Below, one piece after another: positions 1-7,902 of a DNA stretch of 64,000 bases. Numbering within the stretch: position 1 is the stretch's first letter; each line of letters begins with the position of its first letter. Source of the stretch: CAZBXE01 sp964496125 (GTDB lineage: Bacteria; Chlamydiota; Chlamydiia; Chlamydiales; CAZBXE01); the NCBI GenBank assembly GCA_964496125.1, contig CAZBXE010000003.1, positions 62,001 through 126,000 of the forward strand, written 5' to 3'. Position numbers and translations under genes: made by a program. Below the pieces are notes generated by a model that worked only from the letters and a program-made list of their open reading frames with translations, was not told where the DNA came from and searched no databases.

Positions 1-1
1 A

Positions 2-472
2 CTCAAAGAAGGCAAAACCATTGCTCTAATATCCGATGCGGGCACCCCCGGGATTTCCGACCCAGGGGAGAGACTTGTCAGAAGATGTGTTGCATGTGGC
101 ATCCGCGTAGAGGCTCTACCCGGCCCTTGCTCCCTGATTCTTGGAGTGATCCTCTCTGGCTTTCCTGTGGAACCTTTCCAATTTTGTGGTTTTTTGCCAA
201 GACGCTCAGGTGGACTCAAAACAGCACTCACCCACTATCTTGCGTACGAAGGAACAACAGTCTGCTTTGAAACAGCAAACAGACTCTTAAAAACTCTACC
301 CGTCCTTCACATTCTAGACCCAGAGCGACCCATAGCAGTAGCAAGAGAGCTGACAAAAAAATTTGAAGATGTTCAGCGAGGCTCCGCTCAAAATTTAATA
401 GATTACTTTACAAAGCGCCCCCCAAAGGGAGAAGTTGTTTTGGTGATCTCGCAACCTAAAAAACAATCGTGA
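2..472 (+). CDS. rsmI: 16S rRNA (cytidine1402-2'-O)-methyltransferase RsmI, 5' end cut by window
   Basis: C-terminal 156 codons of an RsmI-type SAM-dependent methyltransferase, which 2'-O-methylates C1402 of 16S rRNA at the ribosomal P site. The frame is open from base 2. Visible motifs are the SDAGTPGISDPG segment (residues 11-22 of this fragment), which binds SAM in tetrapyrrole-methylase-fold enzymes, then ALPGPCS and FCGFLPR. RsmI proteins run to about 240-290 residues, so the first 80-130 residues lie left of the window. The short C-terminus after VVLVIS matches compact chlamydial-type RsmI without the extra C-terminal domain. The fold and family are clear; only the start is missing. Confidence 0.93.
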   Translation, partial: LKEGKTIALISDAGTPGISDPGERLVRRCVACGIRVEALPGPCSLILGVILSGFPVEPFQFCGFLPRRSGGLKTALTHYLAYEGTTVCFETANRLLKTLPVLHILDPERPIAVARELTKKFEDVQRGSAQNLIDYFTKRPPKGEVVLVISQPKKQS

Positions 473-533
473 TCTGCCCTCAAAACAGCTTTTTATCTGT
501 ACAATTATTTTTTAATATGTAGACTCCTAACCT

Positions 534-1328
534 ATGCTGATACAGAAGACGAACCAGCACAAGGATCTCTACTCGCCCGTTTCCTTTCTCTCTGAATGGA
601 AGCAACTAGCCAGGTATTCCTTGCAGATGGTCGGCCAAGAGGAAAAAAGGCAACGACTTGCTGACAACGCTTTTACCTATCTTGCCGACGTTAGACATGC
701 CCATCGCTATGTAAGAATAGGCGCGCAAATCCTTCTTGCTGAACTTGCCTGCGCCATATTCGCCTCAAAAAACGAAAACAATAGGGCCCAACAAGCTTCG
801 CAACTTGCAAACCAGAAGATTTTTGTCTACATCTCAAAAAAAATGCAGGCTAATGCATTTCTTATAGGCACGGCATCTCCAGGCTGGCGCCCTTTTGTAA
901 ACATTATATCTCATAGTTCTTTTAGACTTGCCATGCTCTATAACAAGTACTGGAGCCATATTTTTCGCATGCAAGAACATGCAAAAGAACCTTTCCAGTT
1001 CCAAGAACGAATGACCATGCTTACAAAAATTATCCAAATCCTTGCTGCTCAAACTCTTGCCCTCATGAAAATTTCCATCAACAGTATAGGATTTTACATC
1101 TGTAAAACATTCCGTGATGTGAATGGTCTTAATTATTATATGGCGAGAAGCAGGCAACTCGGCGTGTATCTCTTCATCAACCAGCTTAAAATCCTAAGTC
1201 TTCAAGTTGTCGTCCTTTCACCTCAACTCTCCTCTGCCTACAATGTTCTTCTCTTCAACACAATTCGCACTCTAAAATGGTTCTATCTGCCTTCCTACGA
1301 TACTTTCCTTGGCAAGCCCAATCCTTAA
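534..1328 (+). CDS. Hypothetical protein, 264 aa
   Basis: Family not recognised. The protein is rich in Leu, Ala, Ile and Gln and looks mostly alpha-helical, without a signal peptide. Several amphipathic to hydrophobic helices lie in the second half, around residues 165-190 and 215-245, and could be membrane-associated. The ATG at 534 has no good Shine-Dalgarno sequence. The gene sits between rsmI and the FadL-type porin, both on the same strand, and ends 71 bp before the porin start. It is called on its length, its codon use like that of its neighbours and the lack of a competing frame. Confidence 0.6.
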   Translation: MLIQKTNQHKDLYSPVSFLSEWKQLARYSLQMVGQEEKRQRLADNAFTYLADVRHAHRYVRIGAQILLAELACAIFASKNENNRAQQASQLANQKIFVYISKKMQANAFLIGTASPGWRPFVNIISHSSFRLAMLYNKYWSHIFRMQEHAKEPFQFQERMTMLTKIIQILAAQTLALMKISINSIGFYICKTFRDVNGLNYYMARSRQLGVYLFINQLKILSLQVVVLSPQLSSAYNVLLFNTIRTLKWFYLPSYDTFLGKPNP

Positions 1329-1399
1329 GAATTTTCCTTGGCAATTATATTCAATTTTGTTTACACATATGGGCTATTATCCAAATCAGGAGTCTTAGA

Positions 1400-2707
1400 A
1401 TGAAAAAAACTGGAAAAGATCTACTCAGGGCAACTCTCTTGAGTATTTTACTTATCTCCCCCCTCTCTGTTCATGCCTTTATTGCGAGCGTAAAAGGGGC
1501 TGGGATGGGAATGACAGGGGTCGCCTTCCCTCAAGACGCACTCGCAGGGGCCTACAATCCAGCAGGAATTACCGAAGTTTGTGATCGGGCTGATATTGAC
1601 CTTTTCTGGGTCCACACGCAAGCCTCTGCCCACATCAGCGGAAACACAAACCCCTTGGTACAAGCAAATGGTAAGTTTAACGCTGTCAAGGGCGCAGAAG
1701 ACCGCTTCTCCCCCGACTTTGGCATTACCTACCAAGTGGACCCTTGCTACTCAATTCCCGGCTTTCCGACGGCGATCAGTATCGTTGCTTACAACAACTT
1801 TGCGGAAAATACCCACTACGAGAACGGCATGCTCGTAGGAACTACAAAACTCACCTCAGAGTACATCAACGAAATCATCTCGCCTATGCTTGCAATAAAA
1901 CTAAGCGAATGCCAATCCATTGGCATATCCCTGGATTTTATCATCCAAATTGTGGGACTCAAAGGATTAGAAGGCATCGAAAATTTCAGCCTTTACCCAA
2001 AAGATCTGAGCAACCACGGAAAAAAATACTCCTGGGGTGTAGGCATGAGTGTCGGGTGGTATGGAAAAGTCCTAGAGTGCCTAGATCTTGGTTTTGTTTG
2101 GAAGCCTAAAACCCGAATGACACGGTTGCACGAGTACCAAGGTTTTATTGCTCAAAAGGGACGCCTTGATTTTCCCCAAGAGTTTCGAGGAGGTGCTACG
2201 CTTGAACTTCTCCCTTGCCTGTTCTTGACCGGTGATGTTCGTTGGAGAGAGTATGAAAAATTACCTTCTCTTGCTAACTCATCGCAGTTTATCCCCCTTA
2301 AAACAGTGAATAACCAAGTAGTCGAACAGAAGGTGTTCGGTAGCACGAATGGACCTGGTTTTGGATGGCGTAATGAAGTCAAGGTTCTCCTCGGTGCTGT
2401 CTACTACGTAACACCTTCGGTAACAGTCAGGGGCGGATGGCGCTATGCTAGATCCCCCTATGAACCTAATGAAACCTTTGGAAACATGATTACCCTGAAC
2501 GTAGTGCAACAATTTGCAACGGTGGGTGCAACATGGACTTTCTGCTCAGGGAATGAAATTTCACTCTTCTACGCACATGGTTTCCATAAAACCATCAAAG
2601 GAGACATTATGGCAACCCCAGGTGTACCCTACTTGCTCGGGGGCGGAACAGTAACCTTAGCCGAGACACAAAACGTAGCAGGTATCGGCTACGGCTATCA
2701 ATACTAA
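1400..2707 (+). CDS. OMPP1/FadL/TodX-family outer membrane transport protein
   Basis: Predicted 435-residue outer-membrane beta-barrel of the FadL/TodX family, which takes up long-chain fatty acids and other hydrophobic compounds. The start at 1400 is preferred over upstream in-frame codons because AGGAG at 1388-1392 lies 7 bases before it and it opens directly into a signal peptide (MKKTGKDLLRATLLSILLIS, cleavage near VHA-FIAS). The mature N-terminus carries the family hallmark, a G-G-A repeat-like segment followed by AYNPAGI (about residues 52-58). Length matches FadL (420-450), and the C-terminus ends in an aromatic barrel strand (GIGYGYQY). A terminator follows. For an intracellular bacterium this would plausibly import host lipids; the substrate is inferred from family only. 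Confidence 0.88.
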   Translation: MKKTGKDLLRATLLSILLISPLSVHAFIASVKGAGMGMTGVAFPQDALAGAYNPAGITEVCDRADIDLFWVHTQASAHISGNTNPLVQANGKFNAVKGAEDRFSPDFGITYQVDPCYSIPGFPTAISIVAYNNFAENTHYENGMLVGTTKLTSEYINEIISPMLAIKLSECQSIGISLDFIIQIVGLKGLEGIENFSLYPKDLSNHGKKYSWGVGMSVGWYGKVLECLDLGFVWKPKTRMTRLHEYQGFIAQKGRLDFPQEFRGGATLELLPCLFLTGDVRWREYEKLPSLANSSQFIPLKTVNNQVVEQKVFGSTNGPGFGWRNEVKVLLGAVYYVTPSVTVRGGWRYARSPYEPNETFGNMITLNVVQQFATVGATWTFCSGNEISLFYAHGFHKTIKGDIMATPGVPYLLGGGTVTLAETQNVAGIGYGYQY

Positions 2708-2721
2708 AATTCTTTCTTGTC

Positions 2722-2747
2722 AAAAGCCCGGGGAAATCCGGGCTTTT
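2722..2747 (+). terminator. Rho-independent terminator of the FadL-type gene
   Basis: A perfect 10-bp stem (AAAAGCCCGG pairing with CCGGGCTTTT, 6-base loop) begins 15 bases after the FadL-type stop codon. The four T residues are part of the 3' arm, and because the stem is A/T at its base it may work in both directions. Confidence 0.85.
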
Positions 2748-2844
2748 GCATATTCTTTAATAGACCTTTACAGAATTAGCCTAAGCCGTTATTCTTGTCG
2801 CACAATACCGCAGTCAAGTTTGTAGTTTAAGGAGTCGACCTGTC

Positions 2845-3087
2845 ATGTCTAAACGCAATGATAAGCAATATACCTCTCTCGTACGTCCTTATGTTTTTGT
2901 CCTCCAAGAAGGGCTCGAAATCAAGCAAGATTACATGGACTACTCCCTCCTTATGTTACAGACAGGCTGTATGGAAACGCTAAGATCCCCCACAGCTTTT
3001 ATGAGAAAGAGCAAGCAGAATGAAAAAAAGAGCAAAAAACAAGCTCGCTTTCCCTCTTTTGCCATAGGAAAAACTGTTGCCAAATAA
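2845..3087 (+). CDS. Small hypothetical basic protein, 80 aa
   Basis: No family recognised. The ATG is preceded by AAGGAG at 2829-2834, 10 bases upstream, which supports translation. The second half is strongly basic (RKSKQNEKKSKKQARFPS). It lies alone between the FadL terminator and groEL, and its last codons overlap the proposed groEL -35 element. It could be a real small protein or a chance frame; the ribosome binding site tips the balance. Confidence 0.45.
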   Translation: MSKRNDKQYTSLVRPYVFVLQEGLEIKQDYMDYSLLMLQTGCMETLRSPTAFMRKSKQNEKKSKKQARFPSFAIGKTVAK

Positions 3088-3106
3088 CACGCGCCTGACA
3101 TAGAAT
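3077..3106 (+). promoter_or_regulatory. Putative sigma-66-type promoter for the groEL paralogue
   Basis: TTGCCA at 3077-3082 and TAGAAT at 3101-3106 are separated by 18 bases and lie 60 bases upstream of the groEL start. No CIRCE inverted repeat (the HrcA operator) is visible here, so this groEL may not be under heat-shock control of the usual type. Confidence 0.4.
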
Positions 3107-3165
3107 TTTTTTCTGTGGCCACCGCATCGGCAGGCCTTTATTCGCATCACTTTAAGGAGAAGATT

Positions 3166-4767
3166 ATGCCTACGGAACCTAAAGAAATCATATTCGAAGA
3201 AGAAGCCCGCAATCACCTCTTGGAGGGTATCGAAAAATTAACTGAAATTGTCTCATTCACGTATGGCCCAAAGGGGCGCAATATTGGCGTTGAAAAAAGC
3301 TACGGTCCCCCCTCCATTACCAATGACGGTGGCAGCATTGTCGAAGAAGTCGAGGTGAAAGACCCCTTTACTAACATGGGTGTCTCCATGGGCAAACAAG
3401 TTGTACAGAAGATCAAAGAAAAATGTGGCGATGGCACGACAACAGGCCTCGTTCTCCTTCGTGAACTGACGCGAAATGGGGTCAAAAATATCGCTTCTGG
3501 CGCAAGTCCAATCAGTCTGAAACGAGGCATGGATAAAGGCCTAGAGTGTATTCTAGAGGCGCTCTCCAAACAATCCAAGCCCGTAAAGAAAAACTCCGAA
3601 ATCCTCAATATCGCAACTGTCTCAGCTTCAGGGAATGAAGAAGTTGGAAAATTCATTGCAGAAGCCATGGAAAAAGTAAAAGATTCCGGTGTCATTACGA
3701 TCGAAGAAGCCAAAGGCACCGAAACAAGCATAGAAGTTGTGGAAGGTATGCGCTTTGATCGCGGTTATATCAGCGCCTACTTCTGCACAAATGCGGACAA
3801 AATGGAAGTGGAAATGGACCGCCCACAAATCTTGCTTGTCGACAAGAAGATTGGCAACGTACACGAGATTCTGCCTCTCTTGCAAAATGCGGCATCCACA
3901 GGAAGGCAACTGCTCATCATCGCAGAAGATATTGAAAGCGATGCTCTTTCTACTCTCGTTGTGAACAAGCTACGTGGGACGCTAAAAGTAGCCGCCGTCA
4001 AAGCTCCTGGCTTTGGTGATCGCCGCAAAGAAATGCTCAAAGACATCGCCATCTTGACAGGAGGAACGTTAATCTCTGAAGAGATAGGCATGTCTCTCAA
4101 AGAGACAAAGCAAGAAGACTTGGGAACTGCAGCCAAAGTCATCATCACAAAAGATGCGACAACGATCATCGATGGAGCTGGAGAACGTAAAGAGATTGCA
4201 AGCCGAATCACCGAGATTGAAGGTCAAATTGCCAAGTGCGACAGCACCTATGACAAAGAAAAGCTAGAAGAAAGAAAAGCCAAGCTTTCTGGTGGCGTTG
4301 CCCTGATCCGAGTCGGAGCTGCGACTGAACCTGAATTAAAACAGAAAAAGCAGCTTTTTCAAGACAGCCTCCTCTCTACAAAAGCCGCTCAAGAAGAAGG
4401 GGTTGTCACAGGGGGAGGCGTTGCGCTTCTACAAGCAAGCAAATCCCTGGATACGTTAAAGCTCGAAGGGGACGAGAGCATCGGTCTCGAAATTCTCCGT
4501 GGCGCTTGCAGGGCACCCTTGAAGCAAATTGCGACAAATGCAGGTGTAGAAGGGTCTGTCATTCTCTCCGAAGTAGAGAAAGGAAACTCCCCCACACTTG
4601 GATTCAATGCGGAAACCGGAAAAATCGAGGACCTTTTTGAAGCAGGTATCGTTGACCCAACGAAGATGGTAAAAAACAGTCTTACGCACGCGGTCTCTAT
4701 TGCCGGGATCGTTCTTCTCTCCGAGGCTTTGATCTCTGAAGTCCCTGAAGAGAAAAAAACAGCATAA
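3166..4767 (+). CDS. groEL: GroEL-family chaperonin, stand-alone paralogue
   Basis: A 533-residue group I chaperonin (60-kDa ring subunit that folds proteins in the cytosol with ATP). Start 3166 has AAGGAG six bases upstream; the longer frame has no such site. ATPase residues are present: TNDGGS with D54 (E. coli D52, although the preceding Lys is Asn), GDGTTT at 88-93 (D87 equivalent), GAATEPE, and an Asp in the QDSLLST segment matching D398. It differs from canonical GroEL in lacking the C-terminal Gly-Gly-Met tail (it ends EVPEEKKTA), in N-terminal divergence, and in having no groES beside it. Chlamydiae are known to carry divergent extra groEL genes (groEL2, groEL3) without groES; this is most likely one of them rather than the housekeeping copy. 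Terminated by the hairpin at 4778-4805. Confidence 0.92.
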   Translation: MPTEPKEIIFEEEARNHLLEGIEKLTEIVSFTYGPKGRNIGVEKSYGPPSITNDGGSIVEEVEVKDPFTNMGVSMGKQVVQKIKEKCGDGTTTGLVLLRELTRNGVKNIASGASPISLKRGMDKGLECILEALSKQSKPVKKNSEILNIATVSASGNEEVGKFIAEAMEKVKDSGVITIEEAKGTETSIEVVEGMRFDRGYISAYFCTNADKMEVEMDRPQILLVDKKIGNVHEILPLLQNAASTGRQLLIIAEDIESDALSTLVVNKLRGTLKVAAVKAPGFGDRRKEMLKDIAILTGGTLISEEIGMSLKETKQEDLGTAAKVIITKDATTIIDGAGERKEIASRITEIEGQIAKCDSTYDKEKLEERKAKLSGGVALIRVGAATEPELKQKKQLFQDSLLSTKAAQEEGVVTGGGVALLQASKSLDTLKLEGDESIGLEILRGACRAPLKQIATNAGVEGSVILSEVEKGNSPTLGFNAETGKIEDLFEAGIVDPTKMVKNSLTHAVSIAGIVLLSEALISEVPEEKKTA

Positions 4768-4777
4768 CGTAAAATCT

Positions 4778-4805
4778 GCCCGCGCCTCCCGAGGTGCGGG
4801 CTTTT
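4778..4805 (+). terminator. Rho-independent terminator after groEL
   Basis: Ten-pair stem with one G-U (GCCCGC-G-CCT pairing with AGG-T-GCGGGC), 4-base loop, then TTTT. It ends only 8 bases before the start of the ABC importer operon, so that operon must either read through or use a promoter inside groEL. Confidence 0.85.
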
Positions 4806-4813
4806 GGTCTAAA

Positions 4814-6013
4814 ATGCTGAAAAAAACGATTGCTGTCTACTCTTTACCCGCACTCTTCATCTTAGCTTGGTGGACAGCCGCTTTCCAGCCCCAAAAAACA
4901 AAAAAAAACACATTTATCCCAAAAACAAACTCCTTCACCGTCTGCAGTCAGACTCCGATCATTCGCTACCTAAACCCCATTCAAAGAAACTCTCTCAAAG
5001 AGGCTCTTGCTGGCAATACCGAACTCATGAGCCAGCTTATTGCTAGTTGGGATGCTGAGGCGCAGGTACTCGAGTCGCTTGGAATCGAAGGAATCCGTCG
5101 CCTTCCAAACCACGACTTCGTCCTCACCCAAAAGATGGGCATCGACATCAAAAATGAACCCGCTCAAAACAGCCTTATCCCCTGCTCGCACCTCTCCCTG
5201 CCCGACAAGACACGCCGATTTCTTCCCCAATCGTATGTGTCAGCTTGCATTCTTCTAGCCCTCCTTCCTCCTTCACAAATTGTATCCCTTCCTCAGGGAT
5301 TAAGGGAACAAACGCAATTCTTCCCATCGGCGCGCCTCGAACAAATCACACAAGACTCAAGCCGGTTCAACAGTGAAGCCCTCTACAAAACAGAACCTGA
5401 TGCTGCCTTTGTGGCAAGTTATAGCCATCCAGCATCTGTAGAAGCTCTCGAAAATCAAGGCATCACCCTCTACCTTCTCGAAGATATCAGAACACAGCAC
5501 GAACTAAAAAATGTCCTTGAAAAAATCGGTGTTATCGTTGACAAGCCTCTGCACGCAAAGCTGCTGAGCTCATTCATTGAAGCTTCTTGCATGGCTATGA
5601 GCAATCACCTTGCCGTTTTCCGTACGGCCTTTCCTGACCAAGAACCAAAAAAAATCCTTTATCTGAACCGCCATGAACGGTTCTCCCTCCCTTCTCCTCG
5701 GTCACCCACCGGGCATCTTCTCCAAGAACTTGGCATCAATACCTTTTTGCAAGACACTCTTTTCCAAGGGGAAATGCCCCCCTTTTGCATCCCGCTTGAT
5801 CAAGAAACCATCACCCTACTGAACCCTGATCTATATATAATCTCTGCAGAAGATCCAAATTCTGGCCTTACCTTTCAAGGAGAAGTGCCTGACTTTCTGC
5901 AGAAAAAACCTGTATTCTTTGTGGATGAAGTAGTACAAAATTCCCCTACACAATTTTACGCACTTGCCTACTTTGACCTCTATGCTGCGATCTTAAAGGC
6001 CTACTTCCTATGA
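4814..6013 (+). CDS. ABC transporter periplasmic substrate-binding protein (BtuF/FepB-like)
   Basis: A 399-residue protein with an N-terminal hydrophobic signal segment (residues 5-25, SLPALFILAWW) and the two-lobe layout of cobalamin/iron-siderophore binding proteins. The C-terminal lobe shows the family pattern KKILYLNRH, TGHLLQELGINTFL and LLNPDLYIIS. It lacks a lipobox cysteine, so it may be soluble or tethered by its signal segment. The stop overlaps the start of the permease gene (ATGA at 6010-6013), so the two are translationally coupled. Substrate is likely iron chelate, heme or cobalamin; sequence alone does not decide. It is more divergent than its permease and ATPase. Confidence 0.75.
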   Translation: MLKKTIAVYSLPALFILAWWTAAFQPQKTKKNTFIPKTNSFTVCSQTPIIRYLNPIQRNSLKEALAGNTELMSQLIASWDAEAQVLESLGIEGIRRLPNHDFVLTQKMGIDIKNEPAQNSLIPCSHLSLPDKTRRFLPQSYVSACILLALLPPSQIVSLPQGLREQTQFFPSARLEQITQDSSRFNSEALYKTEPDAAFVASYSHPASVEALENQGITLYLLEDIRTQHELKNVLEKIGVIVDKPLHAKLLSSFIEASCMAMSNHLAVFRTAFPDQEPKKILYLNRHERFSLPSPRSPTGHLLQELGINTFLQDTLFQGEMPPFCIPLDQETITLLNPDLYIISAEDPNSGLTFQGEVPDFLQKKPVFFVDEVVQNSPTQFYALAYFDLYAAILKAYFL

Positions 6014-6987
6014 GACTTCTTTATATCCTCCTCTTCATTCTTGCTGTCTGCACGCTCTGGATCGGAAAAACCCCTCCGCAGGAAGTTTTCCAAGGGATGT
6101 ATGATCGGCTCTGGCTTGGAAAAACCGGGTGGAATCCGCTTCTTGATGAAAGACTACCGCGACTTTTGGTTCTCATCAGCACAGGAGCCTCTCTTGCTGT
6201 CTCAGGCGCTGTGATGCAGTCTCTTTTTCAAAACCCCATTGCCGCGCCAAGCAATCTTGGGATCACAGCTGGGGGAAGCCTTATTGTATCTATCCTTTTT
6301 ATGATCGGCTGGCACACAAAATATCCCTTCACCATTCCGATTGGAGCTGTCCTCGGATCCTTTTCCACCCTACTGCTTGTCTACTCACTTTCCCTCCTAC
6401 ATGGAAGGGCAACCCTTACCTCCCTCATCCTGACAGGGATTGCCATTTCCACAGTTCTCATCTCCATGCAGGGCGCCATCACCTATGCACTGCGCGACCA
6501 GTGGCAACTGATGCAAACCATCACAGAGTGGGAGGCTGGCTCCACGCTCGATCGGAGCTGGCGACACGTACACATGCAACTTCCCTTAACTTTAGTTGGC
6601 CTCTACACCTGTCTACATTACAGCAAAGAAATGAATATCTTAACACTCGGCGAAGAAGAAGCTCTCAATCTTGGGGTTGATGTGAAAACAATCCGCTGGC
6701 GTCTTTTTCTTGCCGTGTCACTGCTTACGGGAGGAGCGCTAGCAGCTGTTGGTGTAATTGCCTTTTTCGGCCTTGTACTGCCTCACATGATCCGGCGCCT
6801 CTTTGGACCGGATAACCGAGCCCTTATCCCCTATTGCATCTTAGGAGGAGCTGCTACATTTTCTGCCATGGATATCTGCCTTCGATTTTTTTCTGTATAT
6901 AGCTTCTCCATTGGAAATATTTCTGCCATTCTAGGTGGAATCTTCTTTCTCGTTTTACTTTTTAAGTCACGGGAAGCCTATGCCTAA
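6010..6987 (+). CDS. FecCD/BtuC-family ABC importer permease
   Basis: A 325-residue inner-membrane permease of the FecCD family with about ten membrane helices. Signature blocks are present: RLPRLLVLISTGASLAVSGA near residue 50, QNPIAAPSNLGITAG (the helix 3 motif), the long GEEEALNLGVDV coupling helix, and AAVGVIAFFGLVLPHMIRRL (about residues 240-260). Length matches BtuC/FecC (about 325). Start and stop overlap both neighbours (ATGA upstream, an 8-base overlap with the ATPase downstream), so the three-gene importer is one transcription unit. Confidence 0.92.
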   Translation: MRLLYILLFILAVCTLWIGKTPPQEVFQGMYDRLWLGKTGWNPLLDERLPRLLVLISTGASLAVSGAVMQSLFQNPIAAPSNLGITAGGSLIVSILFMIGWHTKYPFTIPIGAVLGSFSTLLLVYSLSLLHGRATLTSLILTGIAISTVLISMQGAITYALRDQWQLMQTITEWEAGSTLDRSWRHVHMQLPLTLVGLYTCLHYSKEMNILTLGEEEALNLGVDVKTIRWRLFLAVSLLTGGALAAVGVIAFFGLVLPHMIRRLFGPDNRALIPYCILGGAATFSAMDICLRFFSVYSFSIGNISAILGGIFFLVLLFKSREAYA

Positions 6988-7726
6988 CACACTGAAAATC
7001 AACAACATTTCCTACTCCACAAAAAATAAAAATCTTCTCTCTTCGATTTCTCTCTCCTTTACAACTGGCGCACTCTATGGCATCCTTGGGCCAAACGGTT
7101 CTGGCAAATCCACTCTTCTCAAAAACATTGCTGGAATTTGGACTCCAACAAGCGGCACTGTCCTTTGGCACGATGAAAACCTGCATAAAAAACCCCGGAA
7201 AGAGATCAGCCAAATCATCTCCCTTGTCCCTCAAAACCCTGAGGTGCATTTTGCCTTTACGGTAGAAGAGCTTGTAAAAATGGGCAGGTATCCCAAGGGC
7301 GGCTACACAAGAGGGGAAGAATCTGCCATCCACCACTGCCTTGAACTTGTAGATGGCGCTCACCTTACCCACAGGCCACTGCATGAAATTTCCTTTGGCG
7401 AAAGGCAAAGAGTCTACATAGCAAGAGCACTTGCTGCCGAATCACCTGTCATGCTCCTTGATGAGCCCACCTCAGGCCTTGATATCCGTCATCAACTCGA
7501 GATCTGGAACCTGCTACGCTACCTTGTTTCCCTCGGCAAAATCATCATTGTTACAATCCATGATCTCCCCGCTGCAGAGCGTTTTTGCGATCAAATAGCA
7601 CTTCTTGACGGGGGCAGATGTGTTAAAAGCGGCTGCCCATCCGCAGTCCTAAACGAAGACACCCTTCAAGAGGTGTTTCATGTAACACGTAACCAAAATG
7701 AAATCTCCTTACTAAAAAGAGGATAA
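6980..7726 (+). CDS. ABC importer ATPase (BtuD/FecE-like)
   Basis: A 248-residue nucleotide-binding subunit. Walker A is GPNGSGKST (about residues 33-41), the signature is SFGERQRVYIARAL, Walker B is MLLDEPTSGLD, and the switch His lies in VTIHDL. The signature Ser-Phe-Gly replaces the usual Ser-Gly-Gly, a tolerated variant in this family. Start at 6980 overlaps the permease stop, giving coupled translation. With the binding protein and permease it forms a complete single-substrate importer for an iron chelate, heme or cobalamin. Confidence 0.92.
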   Translation: MPNTLKINNISYSTKNKNLLSSISLSFTTGALYGILGPNGSGKSTLLKNIAGIWTPTSGTVLWHDENLHKKPRKEISQIISLVPQNPEVHFAFTVEELVKMGRYPKGGYTRGEESAIHHCLELVDGAHLTHRPLHEISFGERQRVYIARALAAESPVMLLDEPTSGLDIRHQLEIWNLLRYLVSLGKIIIVTIHDLPAAERFCDQIALLDGGRCVKSGCPSAVLNEDTLQEVFHVTRNQNEISLLKRG

Positions 7727-7735
7727 TATCTAACT

Positions 7736-7870
7736 ATGGTCCCCATCGAATGTATTTTTCTTGCAACAGTTGAGACAGAAGCTACAGTTGTTGGCATTGT
7801 TTGTCTTGTCTTTCTTGTTCTCTTTATCGTTTCTGGCATCCGTCAGATCCTCAAAAATAGAGAAGAATAA
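7736..7870 (+). CDS. Small single-span membrane protein, 44 aa
   Basis: An ATG-initiated frame encoding one clear transmembrane helix (residues about 17-34, ATVVGIVCLVFLVLFIVSGI) followed by a basic end, RQILKNREE. It sits between the importer ATPase and the LOG-domain gene on the same strand. An AGAGGA lies 11 bases upstream, which is far for a ribosome binding site. No family recognised. It could be a small accessory membrane protein; a chance frame is not excluded. Confidence 0.4.
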   Translation: MVPIECIFLATVETEATVVGIVCLVFLVLFIVSGIRQILKNREE

Positions 7871-7902
7871 CATCATCTTGCCCTTTAATAGAGGGTGCTC
7901 CT

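Noticed and set aside
3088..3165. CIRCE heat-shock operator before groEL
   Set aside because: No TTAGCACTC-type inverted repeat is present.
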